NCBI GenBank assembly: GCA_963573385.1
Contig: CAUYLG010048259.1
Location: forward strand, 104,029-168,028
Length of the DNA stretch: 64,000 bases
Reading direction: 5' to 3'
Origin: Cacajao melanocephalus
Lineage: Eukaryota > Chordata > Mammalia > Primates > Pitheciidae
Shown: piece after piece, positions 51,785 to 64,000 of the stretch
Layout: each line of letters starts with the position of its first letter
Position numbering within the stretch: the first letter of the stretch is position 1
Translations under genes and position numbers: made by a program
The notes under the pieces: model-generated
Told to the model about the DNA's origin: nothing
What the model saw: the letters and a program-made list of their open reading frames with translations, nothing else
Databases searched by the model: none

Positions 51785-52709
51785 AGAAGTATTCAAGGCT
51801 TAGACCTTGGACAACTTCTTTTCTTTAATCACACAACCTCATTTGTTGATTTTATCAATTCTCATCATTTAAAACATAATCTGTATGTTAACGGCTCCCC
51901 AAAAACCTCTTTTCTATCCCAGTTTTATGTATTGTACTGCCTAATTGACATCCCACTTGGATATGTTATATGCATTTTAAACTTAACATATCATAAATTT
52001 ATCAAATGATATATCCCTTAAACCAGCGTCTCGTACAAACCTTCCCATCTTAGTAAATGGTGACACCATTATTTCTGTTATCCAAGTCCAAATACTTGTT
52101 TGGACCCCCTTTAACTCTTCGTCTCACATGGAACAACTGGACCGTCAGGAAATCCTATCAGTTCTATCTTCAAAATGTGTTACAGATTCAACTACTTCCC
52201 AACACTCCATTAGTGTCATGTTGGTCCAAGTTTCTGTCGATTCTCACCTGGATTAGTTCATTTGTCTCTTAAGTTGTTTTTCTTCCTCAACACTTGTACC
52301 CATATAGTCTGTTGTCCTCCTAGCAGCCCAAGCAATCCCTTAAAAATGAAGTCAGGTCATCTTACTTCTCTGATAACACTCTTCTATAGCTTTTTGCCTA
52401 AAAGTGAAAGTATAGACTTCTAAGAGCCTACAAAGCACTGTGCAATCTGGTGCCCTCGACTTTGTCTCCTGCTACGCTTCCTCGGACTCACTCACTCTGG
52501 CCACACTGCTCTTTCTGCTCTTCCTTCAATAACACAGCCAGGTTTCTGGCACAGGCACTTTGAACCTGCCGTTCCCTCTTGTCGGGTATCCTCCAGATAG
52601 CCACATGGTTGGTTCCCCATTTCCTTCAAGTCTTTACTCAAAATTGACTTTCTTAGTGAAGTCAATCCCACAGATCCAATATAAAGTTTCAAATGCCTCA
52701 CCCCCAACA
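51785..52709 (+). mobile_element. L2, 3' ORF region, split by an Alu
   Basis: Reads as L2: gcttagaccttggacaactt, a ttgacatcccacttggatat block, catcttagtaaatggtgaca, tcaggaaatcctatcagttc, aagtcaggtcatcttacttc, ctggccacactgctctttct, and ttcaagtctttactcaaaat. Several frame breaks. It continues after the Alu. Confidence 0.85.
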
Positions 52710-54076
<1,367 letters not shown>

Positions 54077-54077
54077 T

Positions 54078-54128
54078 GAAGATGAAATGTATCTCTATTG
54101 TAGAAGATGAAAATGTATCTCTATTGTA
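54078..54128. repeat. 25/26-bp tandem duplication
   Basis: A unit starting gaagatgaaa and ending tctattgta occurs at 54078-54102 and 54103-54128, differing by one A. Confidence 0.92.
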
Positions 54129-54221
54129 ATACATTTATGTGTATTCCTGCCAGAATTGCAGTATTAAGGCTTTAAAATCTTCCGCACAAATATATTATTC
54201 ATTACTATTTTAGAATTCAGT

Positions 54222-54512
54222 TGGCTGGACATAGTGTCTCACACTTGTAATCCCAGCACTTTGGGAGGCCAAGGCAGACAGATCATGAGGTCAGGAGATT
54301 GAGACCATCTTGGCCAACACGGTGAAACTCCCTCTCTACTAAAAATACAAAAATTAGCTGGATGCAGTGGTGTGTGCCTATAGTCCCAGCTACTGGGGAG
54401 GCTGAGGAAGGAGAATCACTTGAACACGGGAGGCAGAGGTTGCAATGAACCGAAATCTTGCTACTGCACCCCATCCTGGACAGAGAGGCAACTTTGTCTA
54501 AAAAAAAAATTT
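54222..54512 (+). mobile_element. Full-length Alu
   Basis: Sense Alu from ggctggacatagtgtctcac through gagaccatcttggccaacac and a gtcccagctactggggaggc block to an A tail. It lies head-to-head with the minus-strand Alu at 53785-54056. Confidence 0.96.
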
Positions 54513-55837
54513 GGTTATGAGGACAATGGTTTCCACTGCAGCAAAAACAAAACAAAAAACAACAAAAATGCATAGACCACATGGTGTGGATAAGCAGAGA
54601 AGAGAAACCTACTGTGCATTTTGAAACTTAGGGTAAAGCTTCCCATGGTTTCAGCAATAATGAGCACTGATGGATGGTTTTCATACTATTTAGTAAAACA
54701 GCTTTTCTTTTCATGAAAAGGAGGGTAGGGAAAATGTGACATTTGAATAAAGTTTTCCGTTTTGAACAAGCAATAAAAATAAAATTAAAGGTTACATTTC
54801 TAGAGTCATGACTGATAACAATTGCTCAGTTTAACTGCATTTTATAGGTTAGGTAAGCAGTTTAAATTAAAAAGTGACCTACACAAATATGCAGTCTTGA
54901 AAAGAAATGAAAGTTAATAGCTTTTCTTTGCAACTCTTAGAAACCTGATGGGATTTTGAATTTCTAGAGATTTGAGAAATTAGAAGGATATATTTTGTAG
55001 TGCCTTCACATGAAACATGCTTGAAGATTCGTTTTTCTGGGAATAATGTTTCTGTTATGACTACTAAAGCATTCCCTTGGATTTTACAACATGTTTAAAA
55101 TATAGTCTATTACAATCAATTATATTGTAAGACACCATAGATTGTCTCTAAGGATGTGTTTGTAAAATACACCCTCCTGTCTATAGATCCTCCACAATTA
55201 AAAATTCCTCCAGGGAATCACCTAGTTACCTCAATTAGAAGAGCCTGTGATGGTTCTGTAACTCTGAGACAACTTAATATGGTGTTAATATTATGTGGCA
55301 TAAATTTTCAATTGTCTGCTTTCAAGTTGTAAATACTCCAAAATCTAAGGTATTATTTCCAACATGATTTGCTCAGACTAATACTAAACTGAACTTGTAT
55401 TACTAACCAATTATCCTACAGTTTTGAAGGAGGTTAACAAAAGTGAACTAAATAATAGTGCATCTCTCTATATAAATTATATATTTAAAATCTGTGATGG
55501 ATGTATTTATTAGGTTTTCAAAGCGTCTCTCAACATGACATTTGGCCTCCAACCATTTTACTTGTCCCTCAATACTTACGCAGATTTCACTCCTCGATTA
55601 CTAGCCCACTTTTTGAAGAATTTTAAATTTATCTTTGTAGTTTTATTTGTAAGCTCAATTAACATATTTAGACATTCTGGTATAACTGGATTTCCTTAAG
55701 GGTACACATCTTTCTCCAAAGCTCATTCACTACCAAACAAAACAATTGAGAATGCTGCTGAGATATTAAAAATAAAACCATGGTTTGTTTGTAAAAGTTA
55801 GACATTTTCCCAATGAATTACCTAAAAAATTTTATAT
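54513..55837. other. No recognised feature
   Basis: AT-rich; a short CAAAA-type tract lies at about 54541-54566. Confidence 0.55.
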
Positions 55838-56125
55838 ATTTTAATTATTTAGTTTTAAATTGTATATATTTAAGGTGTACAACATAATGTTATGATATAC
55901 ATACCGAAACAGTTAACTAAATTAACACACTTGTCATAGTTACCCTTTTATTTTTGATAAGGGCACCTAAAATCTACTTTCTCAGCAAAATATCAATACA
56001 ATATTATTATTATAGTTATATAACAATAATTAGTATTATTATAGTTCTTATGTTGTACATTGAATGTAAAGACATTCATCCTGTATAACTGCCTGCAACT
56101 TTTATACCCTTTCCCATTTTAGTCT
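55838..56125 (-). mobile_element. Old L1 3' UTR
   Basis: Antisense L1: tatatttaaggtgtacaaca, gttatgatatacataccga, cttgtcatagttaccctttt, then cttttataccctttcccatt. Confidence 0.75.
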
Positions 56126-57659
56126 ATGTATGAAAATGGAGTCTGCTTAGACTTTCACCTTTATTCATACATTTCAAGAAAGACACACACATCTCAGATT
56201 AAACAAAAAAGAAAAGTGAATTGTATTAAATGGCTCATTAGGCCATTAATTGATTTGATATGTCTGATTTTTTTTCATTTGGGTATATTAGTCAGTACTC
56301 ATTTTTATAATAATTGCACATTGTACCTCAACTTTTTTGTATGTTTATAAATGTGTACCTATATATATAATATTAATACAGATAGCTGATTCATTTTTGG
56401 GTCACAAATTTTTCTTCCTAAAGTAAATAGCATGGTCACTAATTTATGTATTTAATAAAGTCAAGTATGTAAAGCAAAATTTTACATAATAAATTTATTT
56501 CAAATGTACTGTAACATTCAGTATGTAAAGTCAACTTATGGTAAACATGACACTAAGTATAAAAGTATGACACTAAGTCCTATTGTGTCTTGAATAAGTC
56601 ATACTGTGAATTATCTCTTTTGTATTTTTGACATTTCATGTCTAGTTCATTCTTATTCTTAAAGTGTAGAAATTATTTCACTTAGTGAAAATGCTTCTTG
56701 ATTTGGAAAATATTCAGAATATTTCCAAAAAAATTCCAAAAGAAGTTTAATATACTATGCATTCTGAAAAGGAAAGAAGGAAAAAAAATTAGAAAAAACA
56801 TTTTCCTTTTGTATGTAATATGGCACAGAAGTTGAACATTTGTTTTGTTTAAAATATGATATCTTTAAATTTGTAAAGAATGAGGAAGTGAATATACACC
56901 TGAAAATTGGCAAGTTTTAGTTAATAATTTAATGTAAAATATCATTCTACTTTTGATAAATGCCCTTCATATACCTCCCTACTGGCAAATTAGGAGCAAT
57001 TCCTAATCTCCAAGTGTCTTTTGCCCTTTTCACACTATTTTCTTGTCATGAAATAATCCCCTAAAATTGAATCCATATGTAGCCTAGGTTGGTATATGGA
57101 AAATCAGAAAGATATCTAGGTTGTTCTAATTAACTAATTAATTTAAGTAGTTTAAGGATACATCCTTACCTAGTGTGCACAATTGATCTGCATAAATAAT
57201 TCCCATTAGTACCTCAGAAATAGCCATGTTTCATAACACATGCTTTCAATGAAAGCATTCATTTTCATGACAGGTAAGAATGGCTACCCTATGTCAAGTA
57301 AACAATTTGATTTGTAGAAGGCTTTGAATAAGCACTTATGTGGAATTATATTTTATACATTCCCAAATTTGCAATTACATGATATGCTAATTTTGATAAG
57401 TCCCTAGATATATATTTGCAGAACAATATACAGGTATTAACTGCAATGACTTTGAAAAAGTATAAGCAGTATTTATGGTAAATATTCTAATGAAATATGG
57501 ACTTGTGATAATCATTTCCAAATTTTAAAAAATTTATTAAGAAGGCCTTAGAGAAATGAGTAACTTTTAATGTAAGTTTTATGTATGAAAAATAGACTAA
57601 GGGCAAAACTTCTGCATAAATGTTCCCTTTTAGCATACTATACAAACTCTTCTAACACA
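56126..57659. other. No recognised feature
   Basis: Very AT-rich; one 74-codon frame (56126-56350) without domains. Confidence 0.55.
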
Positions 57660-57860
57660 TATTCTATATTAGAGATCATTTTATATCGATGCACAAATAA
57701 TGTATTCTTTCCTTTTTATGGATGCATAATATTTATTGTATTTATTTTACTAATTTCCTACCAATGACATTTGGGTTGTGTGCAATCTTTGCTAATTTGA
57801 AAAATGATATGCTAAATATTCTTGTGCATATGCATTTTGCATGTGTTCTTTACCTGACTT
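57660..57860 (-). mobile_element. Old L1M-type fragment
   Basis: tatggatgcataatatttat, accaatgacatttgggttgt and ctaaatattcttgtgcatat fit antisense old L1 3' sequence. Confidence 0.6.
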
Positions 57861-59429
57861 CACATTTAACACTCTCAAACTCAGTAAAAAACGTTCACAT
57901 TATTATCTTCTTCTGTAGATCAAGAAGTTGAGACTCAGTTAAGTTAAGGAATTTGTCCACATACACCTACTTCATAAAAAATAAATGTTGTAGATAGGAA
58001 CAAGTCTATTTTACTCAAAGAGGGAAGGCTCTCTTTTTACTGGAAAATAAAGCAAAACAAAAGCAGACAGGGACAATAAAGGTGACATGATTACTTAAAA
58101 GCTGTACAATATTACCACTTTGTATTTATATGATATACAGGTTATTTTTATTAACCCTTAGGTATTCCAATATGGTTATATTATACATATAATTGATAGA
58201 GGGCTAACTTAGTGTACATACTTAATAAATATTAAATAATGAAGGAAGATACTTGTGCATATATCAGATCAGAAACTTCTAAAAATCTCTCAATTTCAGT
58301 GTATTGCTATTCATTTTAAAAATATTTAAGTTGGAAAAATAATTTTCGGAAATTCAATTATTTAGAAATATTCTAATCTCATTTAGTGCTCATGTGTTTT
58401 CTCCTGGGAAGATGCTTCTCAATTATATTGCTAGGATTTAAGATTTTCAAATAGTTTTCTTAATATATTTCTGAATATGATAGCTGTTGCTGTTTAAACC
58501 TAATCTACATGAATAATTTAATTGTAGTAATTTACTCCTCTGGAATACAGAAAAATGATTTGATTAATTTACTCTTCATTAAATAGAAGCTTTCACTACG
58601 CTAGAAGAACATCAGTTATATTTGGAAACATATACGGCTTTTTGCTTTGACAACTGCCAGAGCTACCATACTCAAAAGCTTGATGATCTACTACTGAATT
58701 TGAAAGGGAAAACCACTAGAACTTTACAAGCACACTACAGAAAGAAGTCAAAATTTCCCAGAAGAGGTAGATGTGACTGAATAGTTTAAATGCACTGTCA
58801 TAAAATTCTAGACACATCGAACTTAATGCAAACGAGTAAACTCATGAATTGGAATGAAATAACACTTCTTTAAGAATGCATATTAAAAAGGAAACATCAA
58901 AATAATGAAATCTGCCATTTTTTTTCTCCACTGAGAAAATTCTTTACCCGGTCTCAAAAACAGGCCAAGCTCTTTGGAAAACAATGATAGAAAAAAGGTA
59001 TTTGATGTAGAAATAGGTATTAAGAACTCTCCCAAGACACTCCAGTTAGTATTTTAATAACCTTATAGGAAAACTACTGTAATTAGTTGTATTCGTTATA
59101 CATAGTTAAATATTCATTAAATCGGAGCATATTGTAGAAGAAAAATGAATTTATTTTCAAAAACATTGTACAATTCAATGTCACTGTTTTATTATCTCCA
59201 TTGATTGGAGTAATTCTTTTGTCTGAATACGTGTGTGACAGTGAAACTTTCAATCAGGTATAATAGATGTTTTAAGATTGTACATTTCAAATACATAGAG
59301 AAATTGTCAAATTTAAGTTTAGAAATGCCTTAAATAAAAAAAATACAAAGATAACGTGTACATTATTGGGAATTTGGAAATCATAGGAAATTGGAAATAA
59401 GAAAATAAAAATCCCATATTACCAGCACT
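57861..59429. other. No recognised feature
   Basis: AT-rich sequence with no gene-like frame or recognisable repeat. Confidence 0.55.
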
Positions 59430-59660
59430 CACGAGTATCCATCTTTAGTTAATTAAGGTTTCTTCCAGTATTTTTTCTATATATGAAATATCATGTTAAA
59501 TTGAATTACCATACTATCTAACATTGTAATGAGATAAAACTGAGTGCAAGCCATTGTATCACAATAACAATAAAAATTGCTGCGTAAATTTGTTAGCATA
59601 AATTGGTTTCTATTTCCCTAGGATAGATATCCAGAAGCAATTCTCGGGGGCAGGGGCAGT
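59430..59660 (-). mobile_element. Old L1M-type fragment, tentative
   Basis: tttcttccagtattttttct and ccctaggatagatatccaga appear in the order seen in the antisense of old L1 3' sequence. Confidence 0.5.
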
Positions 59661-60084
59661 TGAAACTGCATGCATGTGCAGAGGGGTAAAGTAGGTAGCG
59701 TAGCCTTTCAGTGTCTTCCCACTCTTTACCAGTTGTGTTCTTGGTCAGCCTAAAGCACTGACTGTCTTGTTTTTTCTTTACTTAGCGACGATGCATTCTG
59801 TGCCAGTATTTTCTAAGGCATCTTCCATCCAACTACCTATGTCAGTATCACCTTCAGTACTTCTTCAAATGCAGATTTGGTCCAGTCAACAAATGTTAAA
59901 GTGCTATAGTTTCATTAATATATGTTTTTTCACAAGCATTCTAGATGTTCTTATGTGATGTAGAATTTAAGAACTGATTCCTGATTAATGGGAGAAATCT
60001 GGAGCTAGATTTTTCTTCTTATTGTTATTTTCGTCTCTTTTTAACTCAGAAAACATGAGAACTCATTCAGATTTGCTTTGAATA
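59661..60084. other. No recognised feature
   Basis: Unassigned; short frames only. Confidence 0.5.
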
Positions 60085-60275
60085 ACACATCCACTACTAA
60101 CTACATGGCCTTAGGCAAGCTTGTTTGAATTCCTCTGTGTCCAAATGAAGATGACAACACTGGCATCATCTATTAGAGTTGAGTTTTGTAAGAATCAAAT
60201 GGGATAATGTATGTGAAACTTCATGGTACAAAACCCGACAAATAGTAAGCATTTAGCAAATGTTAGTCTCCTTAC
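60085..60275 (-). mobile_element. MIR SINE
   Basis: ctaactacatggccttaggc, gaatcaaatgggataatgta and aatagtaagcatttagcaaa fit antisense MIR. Confidence 0.7.
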
Positions 60276-61197
60276 TTCATTAAAAGTGAGAGAGAACTTT
60301 AAAAATCAGCCGGACTTATTTATCCTTAACTTTGCATATGGAGAAACTAAGACTCAGATAAAATTTGGTTGCTATAAGTATCAGCAGACTACTCTGGTAC
60401 TCATAAATTATGGTTGGGGTTAGTTATATTGAATCAAAAGTAAAATTAAAATGTGTGTTTGGAAAGAGGGTTCAACAACAACAACAAAAATCTATTAGAA
60501 GCATAAAGTTATGTTGAGTCAAAGTGAAATGAAAATCTGTGTTTGGAGAGAGAGTTACATACACAAACAAAAAAATATATTACTTGCATTCTATACACAG
60601 TGGCAGGTACAAAAAAATGTTTGTAAACCACCTGATGGTACATAAATTATATTTATTTTATTGAGTGTGGATTCTTCTATGAAACAGGTGTGATATACAT
60701 GAGACTACACCTTGCACGTGGGACCCAGAGGCTGCACTCTGAAATCTATTGTGCTGTTTTCTCTGAGATCATGCTTCCCTCAGGCTGTTAAGAGCCAGTG
60801 GCTGCATGTGGCAGGGACAGGAGACAGGGGACTCCTTTGTCCTCTGAGTGGCTTGGAGAGCACCTGATGGCCTTGTTGAACCTTCCTTGTTGAACACCTG
60901 GCTATCCAGGATGCTTCCACTCAACATTCCTTTTCGTGTTACTTCATTAAGGCTAAAACTACATTCCAGTCTGATGGTTCTCCCAGCCTTTGTGGCTCCT
61001 TCCCCAGTTTGCCTCATAGACATTTTCCCTAATAAAATCCTTACACAATTAATCCCATCTTGGCATTTGTTGAAGGATGTGAATGACCATATCTCCCCAA
61101 CTCACCTCATCTAAATTAGAATATAGCCTTCTTGACATCAGTAAGAATCACTAATAAAATTGTGTATTTTCTATATTTAGGAAAATGCATATTAGAG
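60276..61197. other. No recognised gene; diverged tandem duplication
   Basis: Contains the 85-bp duplication listed separately. A pair of opposite-strand frames (60769-61023 and 60848-61114, 84 and 88 codons) overlap and lack domains. Confidence 0.5.
60422..60591. repeat. Diverged 85-bp tandem duplication
   Basis: agttatattgaatcaaaagt (60422) and agttatgttgagtcaaagtg (60507) start two units that share tgtgtttgga, gagagagtt-like and caacaa/aacaaaaa words in the same order. Confidence 0.75.
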
Positions 61198-61275
61198 ATT
61201 CATTCATTCATTAAATATTTATTGAATAGCACTATAGCATGTGGTTGATGGTGAATAAATGAAGACATAAATGAT
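61198..61275 (-). mobile_element. L2 3' end fragment
   Basis: attcattcattcattaaata followed by tttattgaatagcactata and gtgaataaatgaagac: antisense L2 terminus. Confidence 0.6.
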
Positions 61276-61939
61276 ATAAATTCACTGCTACCATAAAATG
61301 TATATCAGATGTTCTTTAAATATTGTTAGAACAAATGGAGCATATGTGTAGATACAATGTGTATGTATAAACTGGTGGAAAAATATAGTCCAGTTACTAG
61401 TGAACTGTGGGTCCAATAATATTAGCATGAATGAGTTCAGGTGGGCAGAAGAGTGAGGAGTGCTATGAAGATAGAAGTCGGGGAGATGGAACCAGGTGAT
61501 GAATGCTCAGTTTTTCAAAGAGTCAACACATCCTCATTGCTCTAGCCATGCCTGTAGACTGAATATACGATTGGATGCATATACCAAGAGCTTTGTCCTT
61601 TATGTACAAAGAGGTTATAAGTAATGATGATATTAACCAATAATGATAGGATTCTTTTGGCCGTAAGCATAACCTCAATCAATGGATTCTTAGAACAACT
61701 ATCATATGGGAAAAAAAAATACCTCTTTGACATTAAAAAGATATGTTCTTCAAAGAGTTAAAATACATTGTGAAACACTACAAGGATATTAGAAGTACAG
61801 AGAAAGGAGAAATCATGAGTGTATATGAGGATAATTTCTAAGAGAAAATGGGATTTGACTTGGGCCCTTATAACTAATTATCACTTGTTGAAGAACAGAA
61901 AAGATAAAGAGGCATCACACATGGAAGTAACACTGATAC
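61276..61939. other. No recognised feature
   Basis: AT-rich spacer. Confidence 0.5.
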
Positions 61940-62130
61940 ATTTTGAGTGCCTAAGTGCTTTGTGAAGTTCTAGGTATTTCACATGATAATTTATGTACTC
62001 ATCATAACACCAGTATGAGAATGGTAATACTATTTCTATTTAAAAGCAAAAATAAAATAGAGAACTAAATTAACATATTCAAGGTAATACACTCACTAAA
62101 CAATGAAATGAAATATAACTGAGGCCAGGA
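61940..62130 (+). mobile_element. MIR SINE
   Basis: attttgagtgcctaagtgct, ctaggtatttcacatgataa, catcataacaccagtatgag and ttcaaggtaatacactcact follow sense MIR. Confidence 0.7.
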
Positions 62131-62989
62131 ATAGTACACATCTCTCACCTATCTCAGGCTCCCCAGGTATTGGGGGCTATATAATTTATTACTAATTATA
62201 TCTGGTGGAGGGCATTTGTATTCCTAGGATCCTGTTGACTTTGTTATCTTCATTCTTATTATTCACTCAGAAAAAGAAAAGAAAAAGAGAGCAAAAAAGA
62301 AAAGAGAAGGAAGAAAGACTCATCAAGGGTGCACTTAGTGGAAGGCACTACTGTGCTATTGCATGGCTCTATACAGGGTGATCAAGGATATATAACCTGT
62401 GATTGTTGGTGGTTTATAATAGCCCTTTATTCAAGAAGCAGGCACCCAGCCATGGTGGCCCTGTTCACCATGTCGAAAAAATGTGTGCAAGCATCTCTCA
62501 TGCAGAATAGAGGGCAATAAGTTCAATACACATGCACATATGTAGTATTCTATGAGAAAGATGAAATGACGTCTTAATGGGGAAGAAGAAGGAAAGACAT
62601 TATAAAGAAATGGCAGCGGTTTTAAAATCCAGTAATAATCCAGCATCTACATTTATCAGCCCTATCTTAGGCACAGTATATAGGGCAGAGGTTTCTTCTT
62701 GCCAAGTTTTCAGAAACTTTGGGATGTGGGGATGGGGCAACTTTTAAGTTACAGAATATGATAATAAGACTAAATAAAAACAAACAGAAAAAAATCCAGT
62801 TTAGATATAAAGGATTTATCACATTGAAGTGTTAGACTTTTCCAGGGTAACAACTCTGGAAATACCTTTTATTTAAAAGATCTACCTTTGATTACATTGT
62901 TTCAGCTGTTTGTAAGCAAGAGCTTCTCAGATTGCTCAGGTTGGACCAACAGTTCCTCAAAGCAGTACAGTCCTTTAATCTGTCCCCAT
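62131..62989. other. No recognised gene; a purine-rich patch
   Basis: gaaaaagaaaagaaaaagag-type purine repeats lie at 62268-62318. Otherwise unassigned. Confidence 0.5.
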
Positions 62990-63200
62990 ATCAGCCACCT
63001 GCATTTACTAAATGACCCACATGCGAAGAGCAAGGGCCCAGTGCTGCTCTCGAGGAGCTTATGGCCCCATGAAGGAGACAAGGTAGACCCATAAAATAAA
63101 AACTCGAGTGACAGAAACATCTGCCAGATGGAAGCTGTAAAAAGACATTTACGTAAGTGTTCAGTATTCAGGGAAGTGAACAGGAAGAAGTGTAGATGAC
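62990..63200 (-). mobile_element. L2 fragment, tentative
   Basis: gcaagggcccagtgctgct, ctcgaggagcttatggccc and atgaaggagacaaggtagac resemble antisense L2 (ctcaaggagcttacag region). Confidence 0.5.
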
Positions 63201-63658
63201 TGAAACTAAAAGAAGCCAAGTGGGGTTAGTGTGGAGATAGATTCCAGAAGGAATGCATTTTTTTTGGCTTGGTTATGGGAAATATTATCTGGTTGCATAA
63301 ACTTTTATTTCTTTGTAGCATTTCCCAGATGAATACTCTATTAAGCTGATGTGATTATAGTTGTCTTTATTTCCTTTCTTCCCCCCATTTCCTGTAGAGG
63401 ACAACCTGGTCACAACTATGTTGGTTGACTACCCTATCCCAGTAAGAGACCTGGATCACAGGGCTGTCCACTGCAGGCTACTCCTTGCACTGTAATTGTT
63501 TCACTCTGTTTGCCTTATACCTGAGGCTGCTCTCATCACAACACCAGGACATGTGGCCAAATCTTATTACCTTCAGTTTCTAACACTGAGTCATTTAATT
63601 TTCTCTTCTACCCTTAAACACCTCAAGAAAGGATTTTTTTTTTAAAATATTAAGAATA
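63201..63658. other. No recognised feature; T-run next to the L1 start
   Basis: Unassigned. ggattttttttttaaaatat at 63631-63650 is the kind of AT-rich sequence in which L1 integrates. Confidence 0.5.
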
Positions 63659-64000
63659 GGGAGAGAGATCCAAGATGGCCGATTAGCAGCCGCTCAGGAT
63701 TGTAGCTCCCAGTGAAAGTGCAGAGAGCAAGTGGACGCCGCGATTTCAGACGAATTTCTGTTGCCCACAAACTGGGAGATTCCCGGCGGAGGAGCCACAC
63801 GGGTCGCCAGCGCGACTCTTTTGGCCTGCGCGGCTGTTTTGCCGGCGCCCCGGCACTGCGCAGTGCTTCTCAGTGCGGAGTATCCGGGACTGGGTGCCCT
63901 TTGAGTCAGGCTCGGCTGGTCCCATCTGCACAAGGAGAACAGCAATTGGAAGCGCTGAGGACTGAGAGTTTCACAGTAAGCACAGCCGAACCCAGGAAGG
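63659..64000 (+). mobile_element. 5' end of an L1 (primate L1 5' UTR), cut by the window edge
   Basis: Starts gggagagagatccaagatgg and continues as a CpG-rich L1 5' UTR: agcagccgctcaggattgt, aactgggagattcccggcgg, gacgaatttctgttgcccac and ggcactgcgcagtgcttctc. This is the outermost 5' end, so the insertion is not 5'-truncated and may be full length to the right. Dense CpG is unique in this window. The open frames on the minus strand (63694-63945) are by-products of the GC-rich sequence. It appears older than the active human subfamily because the sequence after the first 30 bases differs. Confidence 0.88.
63671..63681 (+). promoter_or_regulatory. YY1 site of the L1 internal promoter
   Basis: CAAGATGGCCG lies about 12 bases from the element start. 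In L1 this YY1 site sets accurate transcription initiation. It is intact here. Confidence 0.8.

Noticed and set aside
60769..61114. Opposite-strand frames of 84 and 88 codons
   Set aside because: No domain, no supporting signals; one is the shadow of the other.

Overview
The window is nuclear DNA of a primate, most likely human. Alu elements in both orientations, primate-specific L1 3' ends, MADE1, MIR, L2 and several endogenous-retrovirus LTR types occur together, and that combination is found only in primate genomes. The sequence alone does not separate human from other apes. The DNA is AT-rich and CpG-poor except for the last 340 bases.

I find no credible protein-coding gene and no tRNA, rRNA or CRISPR array. 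Open reading frames are short. The longer ones lie in antisense Alu, in L1 or LTR sequence, in microsatellites or in low-complexity tracts. The window reads as intergenic or deep intronic sequence, with mobile elements making up most of what can be named. Family names are from memory of consensus sequences, and subfamily calls need RepeatMasker.

Layout. 1-5.6 kb: an L1 3' UTR split by an Alu, then an Alu split by a 769-bp LTR, then a truncated Alu with a CAA tail. 6.0-9.3 kb: a two-LTR class I provirus with an arginine-tRNA-like primer site and a polypurine tract but no surviving genes. 9.7-13.1 kb: three minus-strand LTRs (class I, MLT1-like, ERVL-like), the last with a perfect 5-bp target duplication. 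13-20 kb: mostly unassigned sequence with Alu, MIR and L2 copies and a polypurine tract. 20.6-21.5 kb: a primate L1 3' end. 21.5-26.4 kb: sparse. 26.4-27.5 kb: an old minus-strand L1. 28.7-33.5 kb: an old plus-strand L1 interrupted by two younger L1 tails and a scrambled Alu. 33.5-50 kb: sparse, with several MIRs, four Alus, a MADE1 hairpin resembling the miR-548 family, L2 and a CR1/L3-like relic. 50.5-50.8 kb: a TA/CA microsatellite bounded by inverted repeats. 50.9-54.5 kb: two L2 copies and three Alus. 55-63.6 kb: AT-rich, with old L1, MIR and L2 pieces and a diverged tandem duplication. 63.66-64 kb: the CpG-rich 5' end of an L1 that runs out of the window.

No gene-level system is visible. 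The observations most worth a second look are the structured elements: the tandem repeats in one LTR and in the provirus leader, the MADE1 hairpin, the bounded microsatellite, a 24-bp perfect palindrome, the nested insertions and the L1 promoter at the right edge.
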